64,000 nucleotides of DNA, taken from assembly GCA_965222895.1 (NCBI GenBank), contig CBDCVB010000002.1, positions 1,178,001 to 1,242,000 on the forward strand, written 5' to 3'. Shown here piece after piece: positions 25,937 to 34,305 of the stretch. Within the stretch, counting starts at the first letter, position 1, and each line of letters starts with the position of its first letter. The translations under genes and the position numbers were made by a program. The notes beneath the pieces are model-generated. The model ran no database searches and had not been told where the DNA came from. It saw only the letters and a list, made by a program, of their open reading frames with translations. This DNA is from Bin87 sp965222895 (GTDB lineage Bacteria > Chloroflexota > Dehalococcoidia > Lucifugimonadales > UBA3495).

Positions 25937-26422
25937 TCAAAAGAGTTTGCTCCAGATCATCACTGCGCGGAGTTGGCAGGCCGCCAAGTATGACGCCGTC
26001 TTTTTGGCATACCGGGTTGCCACTCCGCGCCACTGCTTGAATTCCAGGAATCCGTTCTCCACCAGGCGCCGCAGCTGGTACAGCGCCCGGTCATAGTCCC
26101 GTTTTTCTCTCCGGTTGCTTTTGGGCGGTATCACCGGGTCCATTCCCAATTCCCGGACGGTGGCTATGATTTCATTGGTGTCATCGGCTTTGTCCGCCAG
26201 CAGGCACTCCGCTGCTATGCCCTCAATCAGGGGCAACGCCTGGGAGCAGTCGGCAACCGTACCCTCGGTCACCGCCAGCCTTACCGGCATTCCGTGGGCG
26301 TCCACCGCCCGGTGCAGCTTGCTGTTCAGCCCCCTTTTATGCGGGCAATGGACTGATTTCCGCCCTGGGCGCCGGCGCTGTGGGGATGGGCCTTGATATA
26401 GCTGGCGTCTATCATCAGCCAC
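25937..26422 (-). CDS. IS5-family transposase, second frame (copy 2)
   Basis: Second half with catalytic Asp and Glu (CLLADKADDT; RLVENGFLEFKQWRG), to be joined to the first frame by frameshifting. One residue differs in the conserved part (VTEGTVAD against VTAGTVAD in copy 1). Confidence 0.8.
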   Translation of the reverse strand: MADDRRQLYQGPSPQRRRPGRKSVHCPHKRGLNSKLHRAVDAHGMPVRLAVTEGTVADCSQALPLIEGIAAECLLADKADDTNEIIATVRELGMDPVIPPKSNRREKRDYDRALYQLRRLVENGFLEFKQWRGVATRYAKKTASYLAACQLRAVMIWSKLF

Positions 26423-26700
26423 TCGAAATCAGGGTCATCAATCACCGCCTCCAACAGTCCGGCCCACACGCCCCGGTCCCGCCAGCGGCAGCAGCGGCGG
26501 TGGGTGTTCTTCCAGTCTCCGTAGTCCGGGGGCAAATCGCGCCAAGGCGCGCCGGTGCGCAGTATCCAGCACACGGCGTCGATAAACCGCCGGTTGTCCT
26601 GGGCCGGTCGGCCTCTCTTCCCTGCTCCTCCGGGCAAATGCGGCCTCAACCGCTCCCAAACGTCATCGGTCATATCGTGGCGCCGGTGCGCTGCCGTCAT
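26326..26700 (-). CDS. IS5-family transposase, first frame (copy 2)
   Basis: Nearly identical to the copy 1 first frame. The end reads IARIKGG instead of IARTKGG because the slippery run is AAAAGGGGGC here, which if anything favours a -1 shift. Confidence 0.82.
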   Translation of the reverse strand: MTAAHRRHDMTDDVWERLRPHLPGGAGKRGRPAQDNRRFIDAVCWILRTGAPWRDLPPDYGDWKNTHRRCCRWRDRGVWAGLLEAVIDDPDFEWLMIDASYIKAHPHSAGAQGGNQSIARIKGG

Positions 26701-26879
26701 ACCCCCACCTCCCACACTCTCCCCATTTCCAGTAATTTACCACCCTGCCGCCATTTTGACGACACCCCCTAGGGAAAAAGCAACCAACGGTGCGATGGTA
26801 CGTTGGGCTCAGGATTTCCTCGGACCTCACGCTGGTTATGTAGGGCAGTATCTTTTTCTCGACCGCCGACGAAATTGAC

Positions 26880-27390
26880 GACCACCGGTTGCGACGCACG
26901 TCCTTGACCCCGCTCTCCACCTTGCCCTTGGTCTGGGCTCGGTAGGGACGGCAAAGCCGGATCTAGAACCCGACCCTGAGGGCGAAGTCCAGCATTCGCC
27001 GGTTCCAGATCGGCCGCTTCTCCTCGTCCCGGCCCAGCGTGGTCACCTTGGCATTGTCATACAGACAGCGTCGAGGCACGCCGCCGAGATACTCGAAGGC
27101 ATTCACGTGGCGCTGGATGAAGGCGGCGGTGTCCGCCTTCATCCAGCGCCACGTAGCAGGCCCCTCGACCAGCCCATGGTCATCACAAACACCCAGACGC
27201 AGCGTTGCTTACCGTCCGCGCCGATCTACGACAGACTACCCCAATCTACCTGCGCCTGCTCCCCGGGCGCTGTCTCAAACCGCATCATCGCCTCCGGTTG
27301 CCGACACCGGCGTCGCGGCGACACGTAGCCCTTCAGGATCGAATAGCCCCCGTCACAGCCCAGCTCCCGCAGCTCTCGGTGCAGCGCCAC
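26880..27390 (-). pseudogene. istA: IS21-family IstA remnant inside the iron permease locus
   Basis: Minus-strand fragments in several frames: ELRELGCDGGYSILKGYV, MMRFETAPGEQAQVDWG (first catalytic Asp), YDNAKVTTLGRDEEKRPIW, a TAG, then IRLCRPYRAQTKGKVESGVK (last catalytic Glu). All are IstA signatures. Stops and frame changes show decay. It belongs to a different IS21 subgroup from the remnant at 1-715. Confidence 0.8.
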
Positions 27391-27585
27391 CCACAACGTG
27401 CGTGTGCGGAAAATCAGCTCGGCAGCATCAGGGCCCGCTCCGACGGTGCGGATCGCAAGGTACACGGGGGCAATCAGCAGCAGGGCAGCAATGACCAACG
27501 CCGGCAGCCAAATCACCGCCGGCGGTCGCGCGGCGCCGACGAAGAGGTGTCTGATGACGGAGTGTGGAGTAACGGGGTTCAGCAT
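27390..27585 (-). pseudogene. Truncated iron ABC transporter permease (FbpB-like)
   Basis: Only the first 65 or so residues remain: a basic start, RPPAVIWLPALVIAALLLIA (first transmembrane helix), then GPDAAELIFRTRTLW, the typical N-terminus of FbpB/FutB permeases. At LW the frame passes into IstA sequence (VALHRELRELG). FbpA lies upstream on the same strand, beyond the IS66 element, so this was the fbpA-fbpB operon. Loss of the permease should make the FbpA/FbpC system inactive unless another permease exists. Confidence 0.65.
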
Positions 27586-27630
27586 GGAAGGGTCGGAATT
27601 ACACGATGACCGGTATGGCAGTGGTTTCGT

Positions 27631-29082
27631 GTAACTGTTCAGAGTTGCGGGGAAGTGAGCAGTTGTCGGCAGGCGGCGAGGGGATTCAGTCCTTGGGCGC
27701 GCCAGGTGCCGAAGAGGGAAGCCAGGGTCAGCTTGCTGCTGCTGCCCCGTTCCGACCGGGTGCCGCCGCTGATCTTGCGGCTGACGACCAGGTGGCGCCG
27801 GCTGCGTTCGGCGGCGTTGTTGTCCGGTGGCGCCTCCGGTTCGGCCACGAAGACGAACAGTTCTTTGATATGGCGCTCAATGCGTCGGCACAGCTTGGCC
27901 TGAGCCGCTGACGAGTCGTCCAAGCAAGGCTGGCAGATGGTCAGCAGCTGCCGTTCCAGAACCAGTTGTGCGGTGCGTCGCCGCTTGGTCTGGGGATGGG
28001 CGCTGGCTTTGGCCCGGTCGTAAATCCCGTGGACGGCGTCGGCCCACTGCGCCAGCTTTTGGTCCTTCGGATAGAGGACCTTCAGGTCGTGAATGTCCCG
28101 CAACAGGTGGGCCCAGCAGCGTTGCTTGGGGCCGTCATAATGGTGGTAGGCAGCGTAGAAATCGCTGACCAGCACGCCGGCGAAGGTGTCGCCCAGAGCT
28201 TCATCCACCACTTCCTTGTTGCGACCCCGCCGCAGGAAATAGCGCGCCGATGGGGTGCTGAAAGTCCACACGTAGCCGTTGTGGCCATCCTCACGCCAGC
28301 CGGTCTCATCGGCATGGACCACTGGGCTGGCGCGGATCTGGGCCAGGATCCGGTCCACGGCGGCCTGGGCCCTTTGCGCGGTGCGATGCACCGCAGCCAT
28401 GATGGCTCCCACGCTGAGGCTCAGCCCATGGACGGTGTGCAGATACCGCTGGGTGACGGCGATGGGCAATCTGGCCTCCTCCCGCAGCGTGGCGATCAGG
28501 CTGATCAAGTTGATACCCAGGCGCTGCTGGCCCATTACCACGCCATCCAGTTGCGCCGGGGAAACGCAGCGGCGTCGGCACCCCGGACAATCCCTGGCGA
28601 TGTAGACGTGCTCGGTAACTTCCGCCGGAACCTGGGGCAACTCGATGACCTCCCGAGTGCGCTGGGTCCAGCCACCGGACAACAGCGTTCCGCAGTCGGG
28701 ACAGTGGTCCACCACATGCTCCACCCGACGGGTGGGCGTCATGCGACGGCGGGCAAAGCCGTGGGGCCGGGGCTTGCGTGGCGCTTTGGGCTGGGCCGGT
28801 TTCTGGCTGGCTTCGGGTTTGACACCGGGCATCCCCCGGGCGCCACTGGGTTTGGCCCGCCCTTCCAGCTGAGCAATCCGCCTCTCCAGGCGCTCGTTGA
28901 TCGCCTGCTGCCTGGCTATGATGGCCTCCTGCCGTATGACGATGGCGATGAGCACATCGCGGTCAGCGGTGGACAGGTCAGTTTCCGAATCCATACCCGT
29001 TATATGACATAACCACAACCCCTCGCGCAAGCCATCCCCGAACCTCTTTGAACCAATTCCCCCACCAAGTCTGAACAGTTAC
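27631..29082 (-). mobile_element. IS66-family element with 8-bp target duplication
   Basis: 1452 bp, inverted repeats GTAACTGTTCAGA / TCTGAACAGTTAC, flanked by GGTTTCGT at 27623-27630 and 29083-29090. An 8-bp duplication is the IS66 hallmark, and its perfection points to a recent insertion. Only the transposase gene is present; the accessory genes tnpA and tnpB are absent. Confidence 0.9.
27639..28994 (-). CDS. IS66-family transposase (TnpC type)
   Basis: 451 residues. Order: coiled coil (about 10-40, ARQQAINERLERRIAQLEG), basic Pro-rich linker, zinc-finger block (CPDCGTLL...CPGCRRRC), then the DDE core with Asp in VVHADETGWRED, Asp in VLVSDFYAAYHHYDG and Glu in NNAAERSRRHLVVSRK, and the C-terminal SLFGTWRAQGLNPLAACRQL. 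ATG 28994 gives MDSETDLS; a GTG further upstream is possible. Intact. Confidence 0.9.
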   Translation of the reverse strand: MDSETDLSTADRDVLIAIVIRQEAIIARQQAINERLERRIAQLEGRAKPSGARGMPGVKPEASQKPAQPKAPRKPRPHGFARRRMTPTRRVEHVVDHCPDCGTLLSGGWTQRTREVIELPQVPAEVTEHVYIARDCPGCRRRCVSPAQLDGVVMGQQRLGINLISLIATLREEARLPIAVTQRYLHTVHGLSLSVGAIMAAVHRTAQRAQAAVDRILAQIRASPVVHADETGWREDGHNGYVWTFSTPSARYFLRRGRNKEVVDEALGDTFAGVLVSDFYAAYHHYDGPKQRCWAHLLRDIHDLKVLYPKDQKLAQWADAVHGIYDRAKASAHPQTKRRRTAQLVLERQLLTICQPCLDDSSAAQAKLCRRIERHIKELFVFVAEPEAPPDNNAAERSRRHLVVSRKISGGTRSERGSSSKLTLASLFGTWRAQGLNPLAACRQLLTSPQL

Positions 29083-29124
29083 GGTTTCGTTGCTATGTCT
29101 GGGGGTTGATGGTATCAAAGTTAT

Positions 29125-29162
29125 ACTGGCCTCGCCGGGAGGAGGGTTCCGGCGGGGCCAGT
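29125..29162 (-). terminator. Hairpin after fbpA
   Basis: ACTGGCC-C-CGCCGG / CCGGCG-A-GGCCAGT on the minus strand, a 13-bp stem with one mismatch and an 11-base loop, 36 bases after the fbpA stop. It is followed by ATAACTTTG rather than a U-run, so it may attenuate rather than end transcription, or stabilise the fbpA message. Confidence 0.5.
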
Positions 29163-29197
29163 TGCCTGAGAGTAGGCGGGTCGGGGTGTTGCCGCCG

Positions 29198-30736
29198 CTA
29201 TGGCAACGCTCCAACTTTTTGCAGTAGGGCTAGGGTGCCGGCCAAATCTGACAGGTCGGCCAGGGTAATGTCAGGTTGAGCGATGTCTGCCAGCGGAGTT
29301 AGCAGGGTGGAAGGGCGGACGCCATCCACCAGAGGGTATTCGAAAGTGGAACCGGCGAAATACTGCTGCCCCACCTTGCTCAACAGGAACCGAATGAATT
29401 TCTCAGCGTTCTCCGGATTGTCGGCAGTGTTCAGGATGCCAGCCCCCGATACCAGGACGATAGCGCCAGGGCCCCCGGTACGCAGGTGGGCATTGCGAGC
29501 GGCGAAGTCTTCGCCTTCTTCGGCCAGGAACCGGTGCAGGTAGTAGTGGTTGACCAGCCCAGCATCGATTTCTCCGGATGCCGCCGCTGCGACCTGCGGG
29601 GTGTTCTTGGGATAAACCCTCACATCGTTGGCCAGCATTGCCCGCAGCCACTCCTCGGTGCGCGCTTCGCCCCAGCCGACGCGGAGCGCGGTGACCATGG
29701 CCTGGAAGGAGCCGTTAGTGGGAGCCCAGCCGACGCGCCCCTTCCACTTGGGTTCGGTGAATCCCCAGAGGTCGTTGGGGAGGTCGGCCTCGGTGAGACG
29801 GTCGGTGCCGTACACGACGACGCGGGCGCGCCCGGTGATGCCCACCCAATGGCCGTTTTCGGAACGTGCCCATTGTGGGGTCATACTAACGATGACATCG
29901 GGCAGCGCAGTCATCATTCCGGAAACGGCGGCGAGGCCACCGGGGTCTTGCGCGTAGAAGACATCCGCCGGAGAATTGCTGCCTTCCTCCAGCAAGGTGG
30001 CGGCCAACTGGCCGGTGTTAGCATATTTGACCTGAACGTCGATACCGGACGTACCCTTGAATTGCTGGATGATGGGGTCAACCAGCGACTCGCTGCGACC
30101 CGAATAGATGACCAGCTTGCCGGGGTCTTGCACTGGCGAGGTTTCACGGTCGCTCGTTTTGGCTGATGCTTCTGTAACTGTGAAAGCAGTACTCATACCC
30201 TCTTCGTAGTGGCTTTCCAGTTTTCCATCTTCGATTTCAACCAGGTTGCAGATGAGTATGTAATTGCCGGCAGCCAGGTTAAACACCCCGGACGCCGCCG
30301 TGTTGGGCGCAAATCGTTCGACTTCGCCGATAAGTTCAACCTGATCTTCCGGAACCAGTCCGTCAATGGTGGGCAAAGCATCGGCGGCCAGGTCGCTCTT
30401 GATAATCACTAGCTCGTGGTCATCGTCGGGGCCGATGTTGTTGGCGAGGAAGTAGGTTTCTCCGGCGGCAACGGAACTTTGCTCCAGCGCAATTTCCCAC
30501 TCTTTAAGGGTAACCGCTACTTGCCGGGCCGCGTCGGGCTTTGGTCGTACCACGCCGGCTTCCGAAGCGGGCTGTTGGACGATGCGAGTTACTTCAACCT
30601 CTCGGGTAATTTCAACCGGAGCGGCAGTGGGCGGCCCGGCAGCGGGCGCGCCGCAGGCGATTACCGCCAGCAATATGGCCGCGCTGGCTACGAGCCACCA
30701 TCTGGCGTTGGCAGAGGCCGTGGCTAGTTTGTGCAT
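29198..30736 (-). CDS. FbpA-like iron-binding lipoprotein with N-terminal cupredoxin domain
   Basis: 512 residues. Signal peptide with lipobox (LLAVIAC, Cys28), Pro/Thr-rich linker, then a cupredoxin-like domain (about 72-190) with possible type-1 copper ligands His107 (DDHELV), Cys163 (LICNLVE), His176 and Met181 (ESHYEEGM). From about 205 a periplasmic Fe(III)-binding fold follows: LVIYSGRSESLVDPIIQQF, DVFYAQDPGGLAAVSG, PNDLWGFTEPKWKGRVGW, AGLVNHYYLHRF with the Tyr pair used for iron. AGGAGGT precedes ATG 30736. A strong promoter lies at 30869-30897. Fusion of a copper-type domain to FbpA is unusual and suggests redox handling of iron. Confidence 0.82.
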   Translation of the reverse strand: MHKLATASANARWWLVASAAILLAVIACGAPAAGPPTAAPVEITREVEVTRIVQQPASEAGVVRPKPDAARQVAVTLKEWEIALEQSSVAAGETYFLANNIGPDDDHELVIIKSDLAADALPTIDGLVPEDQVELIGEVERFAPNTAASGVFNLAAGNYILICNLVEIEDGKLESHYEEGMSTAFTVTEASAKTSDRETSPVQDPGKLVIYSGRSESLVDPIIQQFKGTSGIDVQVKYANTGQLAATLLEEGSNSPADVFYAQDPGGLAAVSGMMTALPDVIVSMTPQWARSENGHWVGITGRARVVVYGTDRLTEADLPNDLWGFTEPKWKGRVGWAPTNGSFQAMVTALRVGWGEARTEEWLRAMLANDVRVYPKNTPQVAAAASGEIDAGLVNHYYLHRFLAEEGEDFAARNAHLRTGGPGAIVLVSGAGILNTADNPENAEKFIRFLLSKVGQQYFAGSTFEYPLVDGVRPSTLLTPLADIAQPDITLADLSDLAGTLALLQKVGALP

Positions 30737-30868
30737 TTTGTACCTCCTGAGGGACTACTCCCTCAACATCATAGATTATAAACCCGGTGGCTTCGAGCTC
30801 TTGTATGGCGCCACAGTACCATGCTGTCAGTGAGGCGATACGTTGTACTTTGTGGCTACGCAGGCCTT

Positions 30869-30897
30869 ATATTAGTGCATACTTATTTTGGTGTCAA
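30869..30897 (-). promoter_or_regulatory. Consensus sigma70 promoter of fbpA with direct repeats
   Basis: TTGACA, 17 bases, TAATAT on the minus strand. Two direct repeats AGTGCATA (starting about 30873 and 30896) overlap the -10 and the -35, a natural repressor position. Leader of about 125 nt. Confidence 0.75.
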
Positions 30898-31098
30898 GTG
30901 CATATTCACTGCGGATTTTGCGGTGCATTGGCCGGCGAGGTACGGACAACGACGAGATTAGTTTTGATTGGAATTGGGTACGAGGATTGTCGCTGAAGGG
31001 GCGTCGCCAGCTACCAAGCGCGGTAAGCACGGACGGCTCAACGTATATTGGAGGTAAATGGGGGGTTCGGGATTCGACGCGAAAAGCATCCGGCAGGC

Positions 31099-31127
31099 TT
31101 GACAGGGGTATTTGGTGTCGGTAGACT
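31099..31127 (+). promoter_or_regulatory. Promoter of the FbpC-like gene
   Basis: TTGACA, exactly 17 bases, TAGACT, giving a transcript start about 31134 and a 44-nt leader before ATG 31178. Confidence 0.65.
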
Positions 31128-31177
31128 GACGCCAACAATCAACTGCCATTGACTTGACCACCGTATGCGCACTAACA

Positions 31178-32281
31178 ATGCTGTTCGCCCGGTCTAAACA
31201 AAATCCACAGCCTACCAGCGTCGCCGCCATATCCGAGGGCTGTGCCCTGGAGTTACGTGGCGTAAGCAAATCCTTCGGGGCCACGCAAGCGGTTGCCGAT
31301 GTCAACATTGATTTGCAGCGCGGCGAAATTTTGTGCTTGCTGGGCCCCAGCGGATGCGGCAAAACCACCACCCTCCGCCTGATTGCCGGCTTTGACACCC
31401 CCGACAGCGGTGTGGTGAGAATTGGCGACCGCACGGTGTACGGCGGTGGCGCCAACGAGAGCCCGGAACGCCGACGCATCGGCATGGTGTTTCAGGAGGG
31501 CGCGCTGTTCCCGCATCTGACGGTTGAGCAGAACATTGCATTCGGTCTGCCGAGGGGACGCCAGCGCAAACATCAAGTCGCTGAGTCGCTGCGCACGGTG
31601 GGACTGGAAGGCTACGGCGAACGGTATCCCCACGAACTGTCGGGCGGGCAGCAGCAACGAGTTGCGCTGGCGCGCGCGTTGGCTCCGGAACCCGACCTGA
31701 TCCTGATGGACGAGCCGTTTTCCAGCCTGGACCCGGGCCGGCGCGACCAACTGCGTCAGGATGTGGCCGCCATCCTGCGCGCGCGCAACGCCACCGTGGT
31801 TTGCGTGACTCACGACCAGGAAGAAGCGATGATGTTGGGCGACCGCGTGGCCGTGATGCAGGACGGGCGCATCGAGCAACTGGGCTCGCCGGAAGAGGTG
31901 TTTCACCATCCTGACACCCAGTTTGCGGCCGAGTTTTTCGGTACGGCGGACTTCCTGCCAGCGTGGCGGGACGCCGAATATCTGACCAGCGAAGTTGGCC
32001 GCGTGCCATGGCCAGCCGCCTGTCCCACCGGCCAGCAGTTGCAAGTGATGATTCGCCCCGACTGCGTGGACATTCACCCCGACGACGCGGGCGCCGGCGT
32101 GGTGTTGCAACGGGAGTTTCGTGGCGCGTTCCACCTGTATACCGTGGGCCTGCCTTCGGGACACCGGGTGCGGGTGCTGAAGTCCCACCTGGTGCACCTG
32201 GATCCGGGCACCCGTGTTGGGCTGTCGATGCGGCAGGGGCACACCATGCAGCCGTTCGTGGACGGCATGGCGCAGGGATAG
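31178..32281 (+). CDS. ABC transporter ATPase, iron type (FbpC-like)
   Basis: About 367 residues. Walker A LLGPSGCGKTTTLRL, Q-loop VFQEGALFPHLTV, signature LSGGQQQRVALARAL, Walker B LILMDEPFSSLDP, H-loop CVTHDQEEAM, and a C-terminal TOBE-type regulatory domain (from about residue 275). It would drive iron uptake with FbpA and FbpB. It is divergent from fbpA instead of following fbpB. ATG 31178 is used; a TTG at 31154 is in frame, and neither has a good ribosome site. With the permease broken nearby, its partner is uncertain. Confidence 0.82.
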   Translation: MLFARSKQNPQPTSVAAISEGCALELRGVSKSFGATQAVADVNIDLQRGEILCLLGPSGCGKTTTLRLIAGFDTPDSGVVRIGDRTVYGGGANESPERRRIGMVFQEGALFPHLTVEQNIAFGLPRGRQRKHQVAESLRTVGLEGYGERYPHELSGGQQQRVALARALAPEPDLILMDEPFSSLDPGRRDQLRQDVAAILRARNATVVCVTHDQEEAMMLGDRVAVMQDGRIEQLGSPEEVFHHPDTQFAAEFFGTADFLPAWRDAEYLTSEVGRVPWPAACPTGQQLQVMIRPDCVDIHPDDAGAGVVLQREFRGAFHLYTVGLPSGHRVRVLKSHLVHLDPGTRVGLSMRQGHTMQPFVDGMAQG

Positions 32282-32330
32282 CGTCCGAGCCGGGTTCGTG
32301 GGGACGGCGGGCGTTGCCCTTCCCCTTCGT

Positions 32331-32438
32331 GCGTACCCACTTTGTCATTGCGAGCGCAGCGTGGCAATCTCGTCGCCGTAGCAACGGCGGTTCGCCGACG
32401 TGTGTTCAACCTCATCGAGATTGCCACGTCCCTCGACA
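32331..32438 (+). repeat. Dispersed CATTGCGAG element (MITE-like), copy A
   Basis: Begins GCGTACCCAC then GTCATTGCGAG; internal CGTCGCCGTAGCAACGG and GTTCAACCTCATC. The same element, complete and inverted, lies at 57691-57838. Copy A lacks the far terminal repeat. Confidence 0.75.
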
Positions 32439-32502
32439 AGCTCGGGATGAGCGGGGGTTGTTTGGGTGGGCGGTGGATGGGGTTTGGCGCCGATGGCGCG
32501 GA

Positions 32503-32541
32503 TTCTTCAACCCTTGGGAATGGGGTATAATCTCCCCATTC
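32503..32541 (+). promoter_or_regulatory. dtxR promoter with palindromic operator
   Basis: TTCTTC, 17 bases, TATAAT (32526-32531). A perfect inverted repeat GAATGGGG-8-CCCCATTC (32518-32541) is centred on the -10, a good autoregulatory operator for the protein encoded downstream. Leader about 70 nt. Confidence 0.65.
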
Positions 32542-32610
32542 GCAGCGGGGTGCAGTGCCCCTTCCCAAGAGAGCAACTTGCCACGTCCTCGTAAATCTGT
32601 TCCTGACACC

Positions 32611-33351
32611 ATGACGCACGGCCATGATGGGTCCGAAAGGTTGTCTCCGGTTACGGAGAACTATCTGCTGTCGCTGTACAAGATGTGGGAGGACGCGGAC
32701 ATCCCCACACTGACTCAGCTAACCGAGGCGTTGCGGCAGTTGCCGCCGACCGAGGGATTGGGGACTTCGGTGCCATCGGTGGCCGGGATGCTGCGGCGGA
32801 TGCAGAAGCAGGGCCTGGTGGACATTGGGACCGACAAGCGCATCCGCCTGACCAGTCGGGGACAGACCGAGGGCGAGAACATTGCCCGGCGGCATCGTCT
32901 GGCCGAGTGGCTGGTGGTGAGTCTGCTGGGGATGGAGCTGCACGAAGCCCACATTGAGGCGCACCAGCTGGAGCACGGGATGTCGGCGGCGCTGGAATCC
33001 AGGTTGATGGAACGGCTGGGGAACCCGACCCGCTCGCCGTTTGGCTGGCCGATACCGGGCACCGAGGGGTTCGCATCGGGGCCGGCGCCGGGCGCGGTTA
33101 CGCTGGACAACGCCACCAGCGGTGAAACCTACATGGTTGACCGGGTGCCTGAAGAAGACGCCGAATTGCTGAAGTTCCTGGGGGCGGCCGACCTGGTGCC
33201 TGAACACCAGATTACCCTGCTGGAAGCCCTGCCGTATCTGGGGGTGATGCAGGTTGCGACCGAGGTTGACCGCATTTCCATCGGTTACAACGTGGCGCGT
33301 CAGATAGTGGTGCGTCCGATGCCCACGCCAGCGGACGGGGACACCGTTTAG
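32611..33351 (+). CDS. DtxR/MntR-family metal-dependent regulator
   Basis: 246 residues. N-terminal winged helix (SPVTENYLLSLYKMWED, GTSVPSVAGMLRRMQKQGLV), then the metal-binding dimerisation domain (ARRHRLAEWLVVSLLGMELHEAHIEAHQLEHGMS with the His/Glu set), and a C-terminal SH3/FeoA-like domain. Such proteins repress metal-uptake genes when Fe(II) or Mn(II) is plentiful. Context (FbpA and FbpC next door) points to iron. ATG 32611 has no good ribosome site. It meets the next gene tail to tail with a 3-base overlap. Confidence 0.88.
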   Translation: MTHGHDGSERLSPVTENYLLSLYKMWEDADIPTLTQLTEALRQLPPTEGLGTSVPSVAGMLRRMQKQGLVDIGTDKRIRLTSRGQTEGENIARRHRLAEWLVVSLLGMELHEAHIEAHQLEHGMSAALESRLMERLGNPTRSPFGWPIPGTEGFASGPAPGAVTLDNATSGETYMVDRVPEEDAELLKFLGAADLVPEHQITLLEALPYLGVMQVATEVDRISIGYNVARQIVVRPMPTPADGDTV

Positions 33352-33917
33352 GACTCGTCCTGGAGGTTGCGTCGCACCTGGGCCCAGCCTTCTGCCATGG
33401 GACGGTCTGGCAGGTCCGGTTGGTCGGGGTTCGGGAGCACCTTGACGGCAACCAGCGTTGGCCCGGTCTGCCGCATGATTTCTTCCAGGCCGATCAACAA
33501 TTCTTCCAGGTCATCGAACCGGCGGGTGTGGGCGTAGCCGGCGCTGCGGGCCATACCCTCGAAGTCAATCTTGTCCAGACCGGGGATGGGGACGCCGGCG
33601 GTGGAAGTGTGGTCGGCGTCTTCGAGGACGAAGTGGACCAGGTTGGCGGGAGCGGCTTCGCCGATGGTGGCGAGGCTGGCCAGGTCGGTGCGGAGGGTTG
33701 AGTCGCAGTCGAGCACCAGTACGCGGCGGGCCGGTTGCGCCAGCGACAGGCCGAGACCGACGGCGGGGGCCCGATCCATGCAGTCGGTGAGGTCGACGTC
33801 AAGCTCACGGCGCTGCGAAACGGTGTGCCAGTCGCGCAGGGCGGCGGAGGTTGAGACCACCAGTGCGTCGTTGCGATGGAAGTTGATTGCTCGTGCGACT
33901 TCTTGGGAGGGAATCAT
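33348..33917 (-). CDS. TPP-enzyme C-domain paralogue with degenerate cofactor motif
   Basis: 189 residues, related to the beta subunit at 34433-35026 (both have GLGLSLAQPARRVLVLD or similar, PIPG, AGYA). In the beta subunit the TPP/Mg motif is GDGS...NN; here it is DCDS...ED (VLVLDCDSTLRTDL, FVLEDADHTSTAG), so the Gly and both Asn are lost. It may be a non-catalytic subunit or bind a different ligand. ATG 33917 is chosen because the sequence just upstream is a dispersed repeat. Third gene of the group on this strand. Confidence 0.7.
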   Translation of the reverse strand: MIPSQEVARAINFHRNDALVVSTSAALRDWHTVSQRRELDVDLTDCMDRAPAVGLGLSLAQPARRVLVLDCDSTLRTDLASLATIGEAAPANLVHFVLEDADHTSTAGVPIPGLDKIDFEGMARSAGYAHTRRFDDLEELLIGLEEIMRQTGPTLVAVKVLPNPDQPDLPDRPMAEGWAQVRRNLQDES

Positions 33918-33951
33918 TTTACATCGATGCACAGGATAAACAGGATTTGGT
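33917..33951. repeat. Dispersed GGACAGGAT-type repeat, copy 1
   Basis: TTTTACATCGATGCACAGGA followed by TAAACAGGATTTG. Other copies at 34201-34236, 35806-35841 and 37394-37440. It touches the start codon of the paralogue gene. Confidence 0.7.
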
Positions 33952-33974
33952 TGATTGGAGATAGGAGGCGCCGG

Positions 33975-34193
33975 TCAGTCGTCTGTATTGGCTTCGCGGT
34001 TGGATTCGCGGCGGATTTCGGAGCGGCGACCGGATACCATGAGAAAGAGGCCAGCCAGTATGAGGGCGCCACCGGGCACCGCCTTGAGCACGTTGCTTTC
34101 GACGAAGCCGAGCCACAGGAGGTAGAAGCCGGCGACGACTACTGCGGAGGCGAGGAGACGGGACAGGACGTTGCGAAGGGGGAGTTTGGGCAT
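33975..34193 (-). CDS. Small two-helix membrane protein
   Basis: 72 residues. Helix one LLASAVVVAGFYLLWLGFV, helix two AVPGGALILAGLFLMVSG, and a charged tail (RRSEIRRESNREANTDD). No family recognised. It lies between the TPP-enzyme genes on the same strand and between two dispersed repeats. Confidence 0.6.
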   Translation of the reverse strand: MPKLPLRNVLSRLLASAVVVAGFYLLWLGFVESNVLKAVPGGALILAGLFLMVSGRRSEIRRESNREANTDD

Positions 34194-34200
34194 AGGGAGT

Positions 34201-34236
34201 TTTTACATCGATGGACAGGATAGACAGGATTTGATG
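34201..34236. repeat. Dispersed GGACAGGAT-type repeat, copy 2
   Basis: TTTTACATCGATGGACAGGA then TAGACAGGATTTG, 7 bases upstream of the small membrane protein gene. Confidence 0.7.
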
Positions 34237-34305
34237 GAGGGGTAGACCCGCATTTTCCGGTAGGGGGATGCGGTTAGGGGCGAATGATTATTCGCCCTTA
34301 CGGTG

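Larger units (their letters stand above)
25927..26769 (-). mobile_element. IS5-family element, copy 2
   Basis: 843 bp, same ends as copy 1 (18955-19797) and same orientation, again placed at the CTAG that ends IS701. A few base differences from copy 1 (for example near 26041, 26265 and 26337). Confidence 0.88.
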
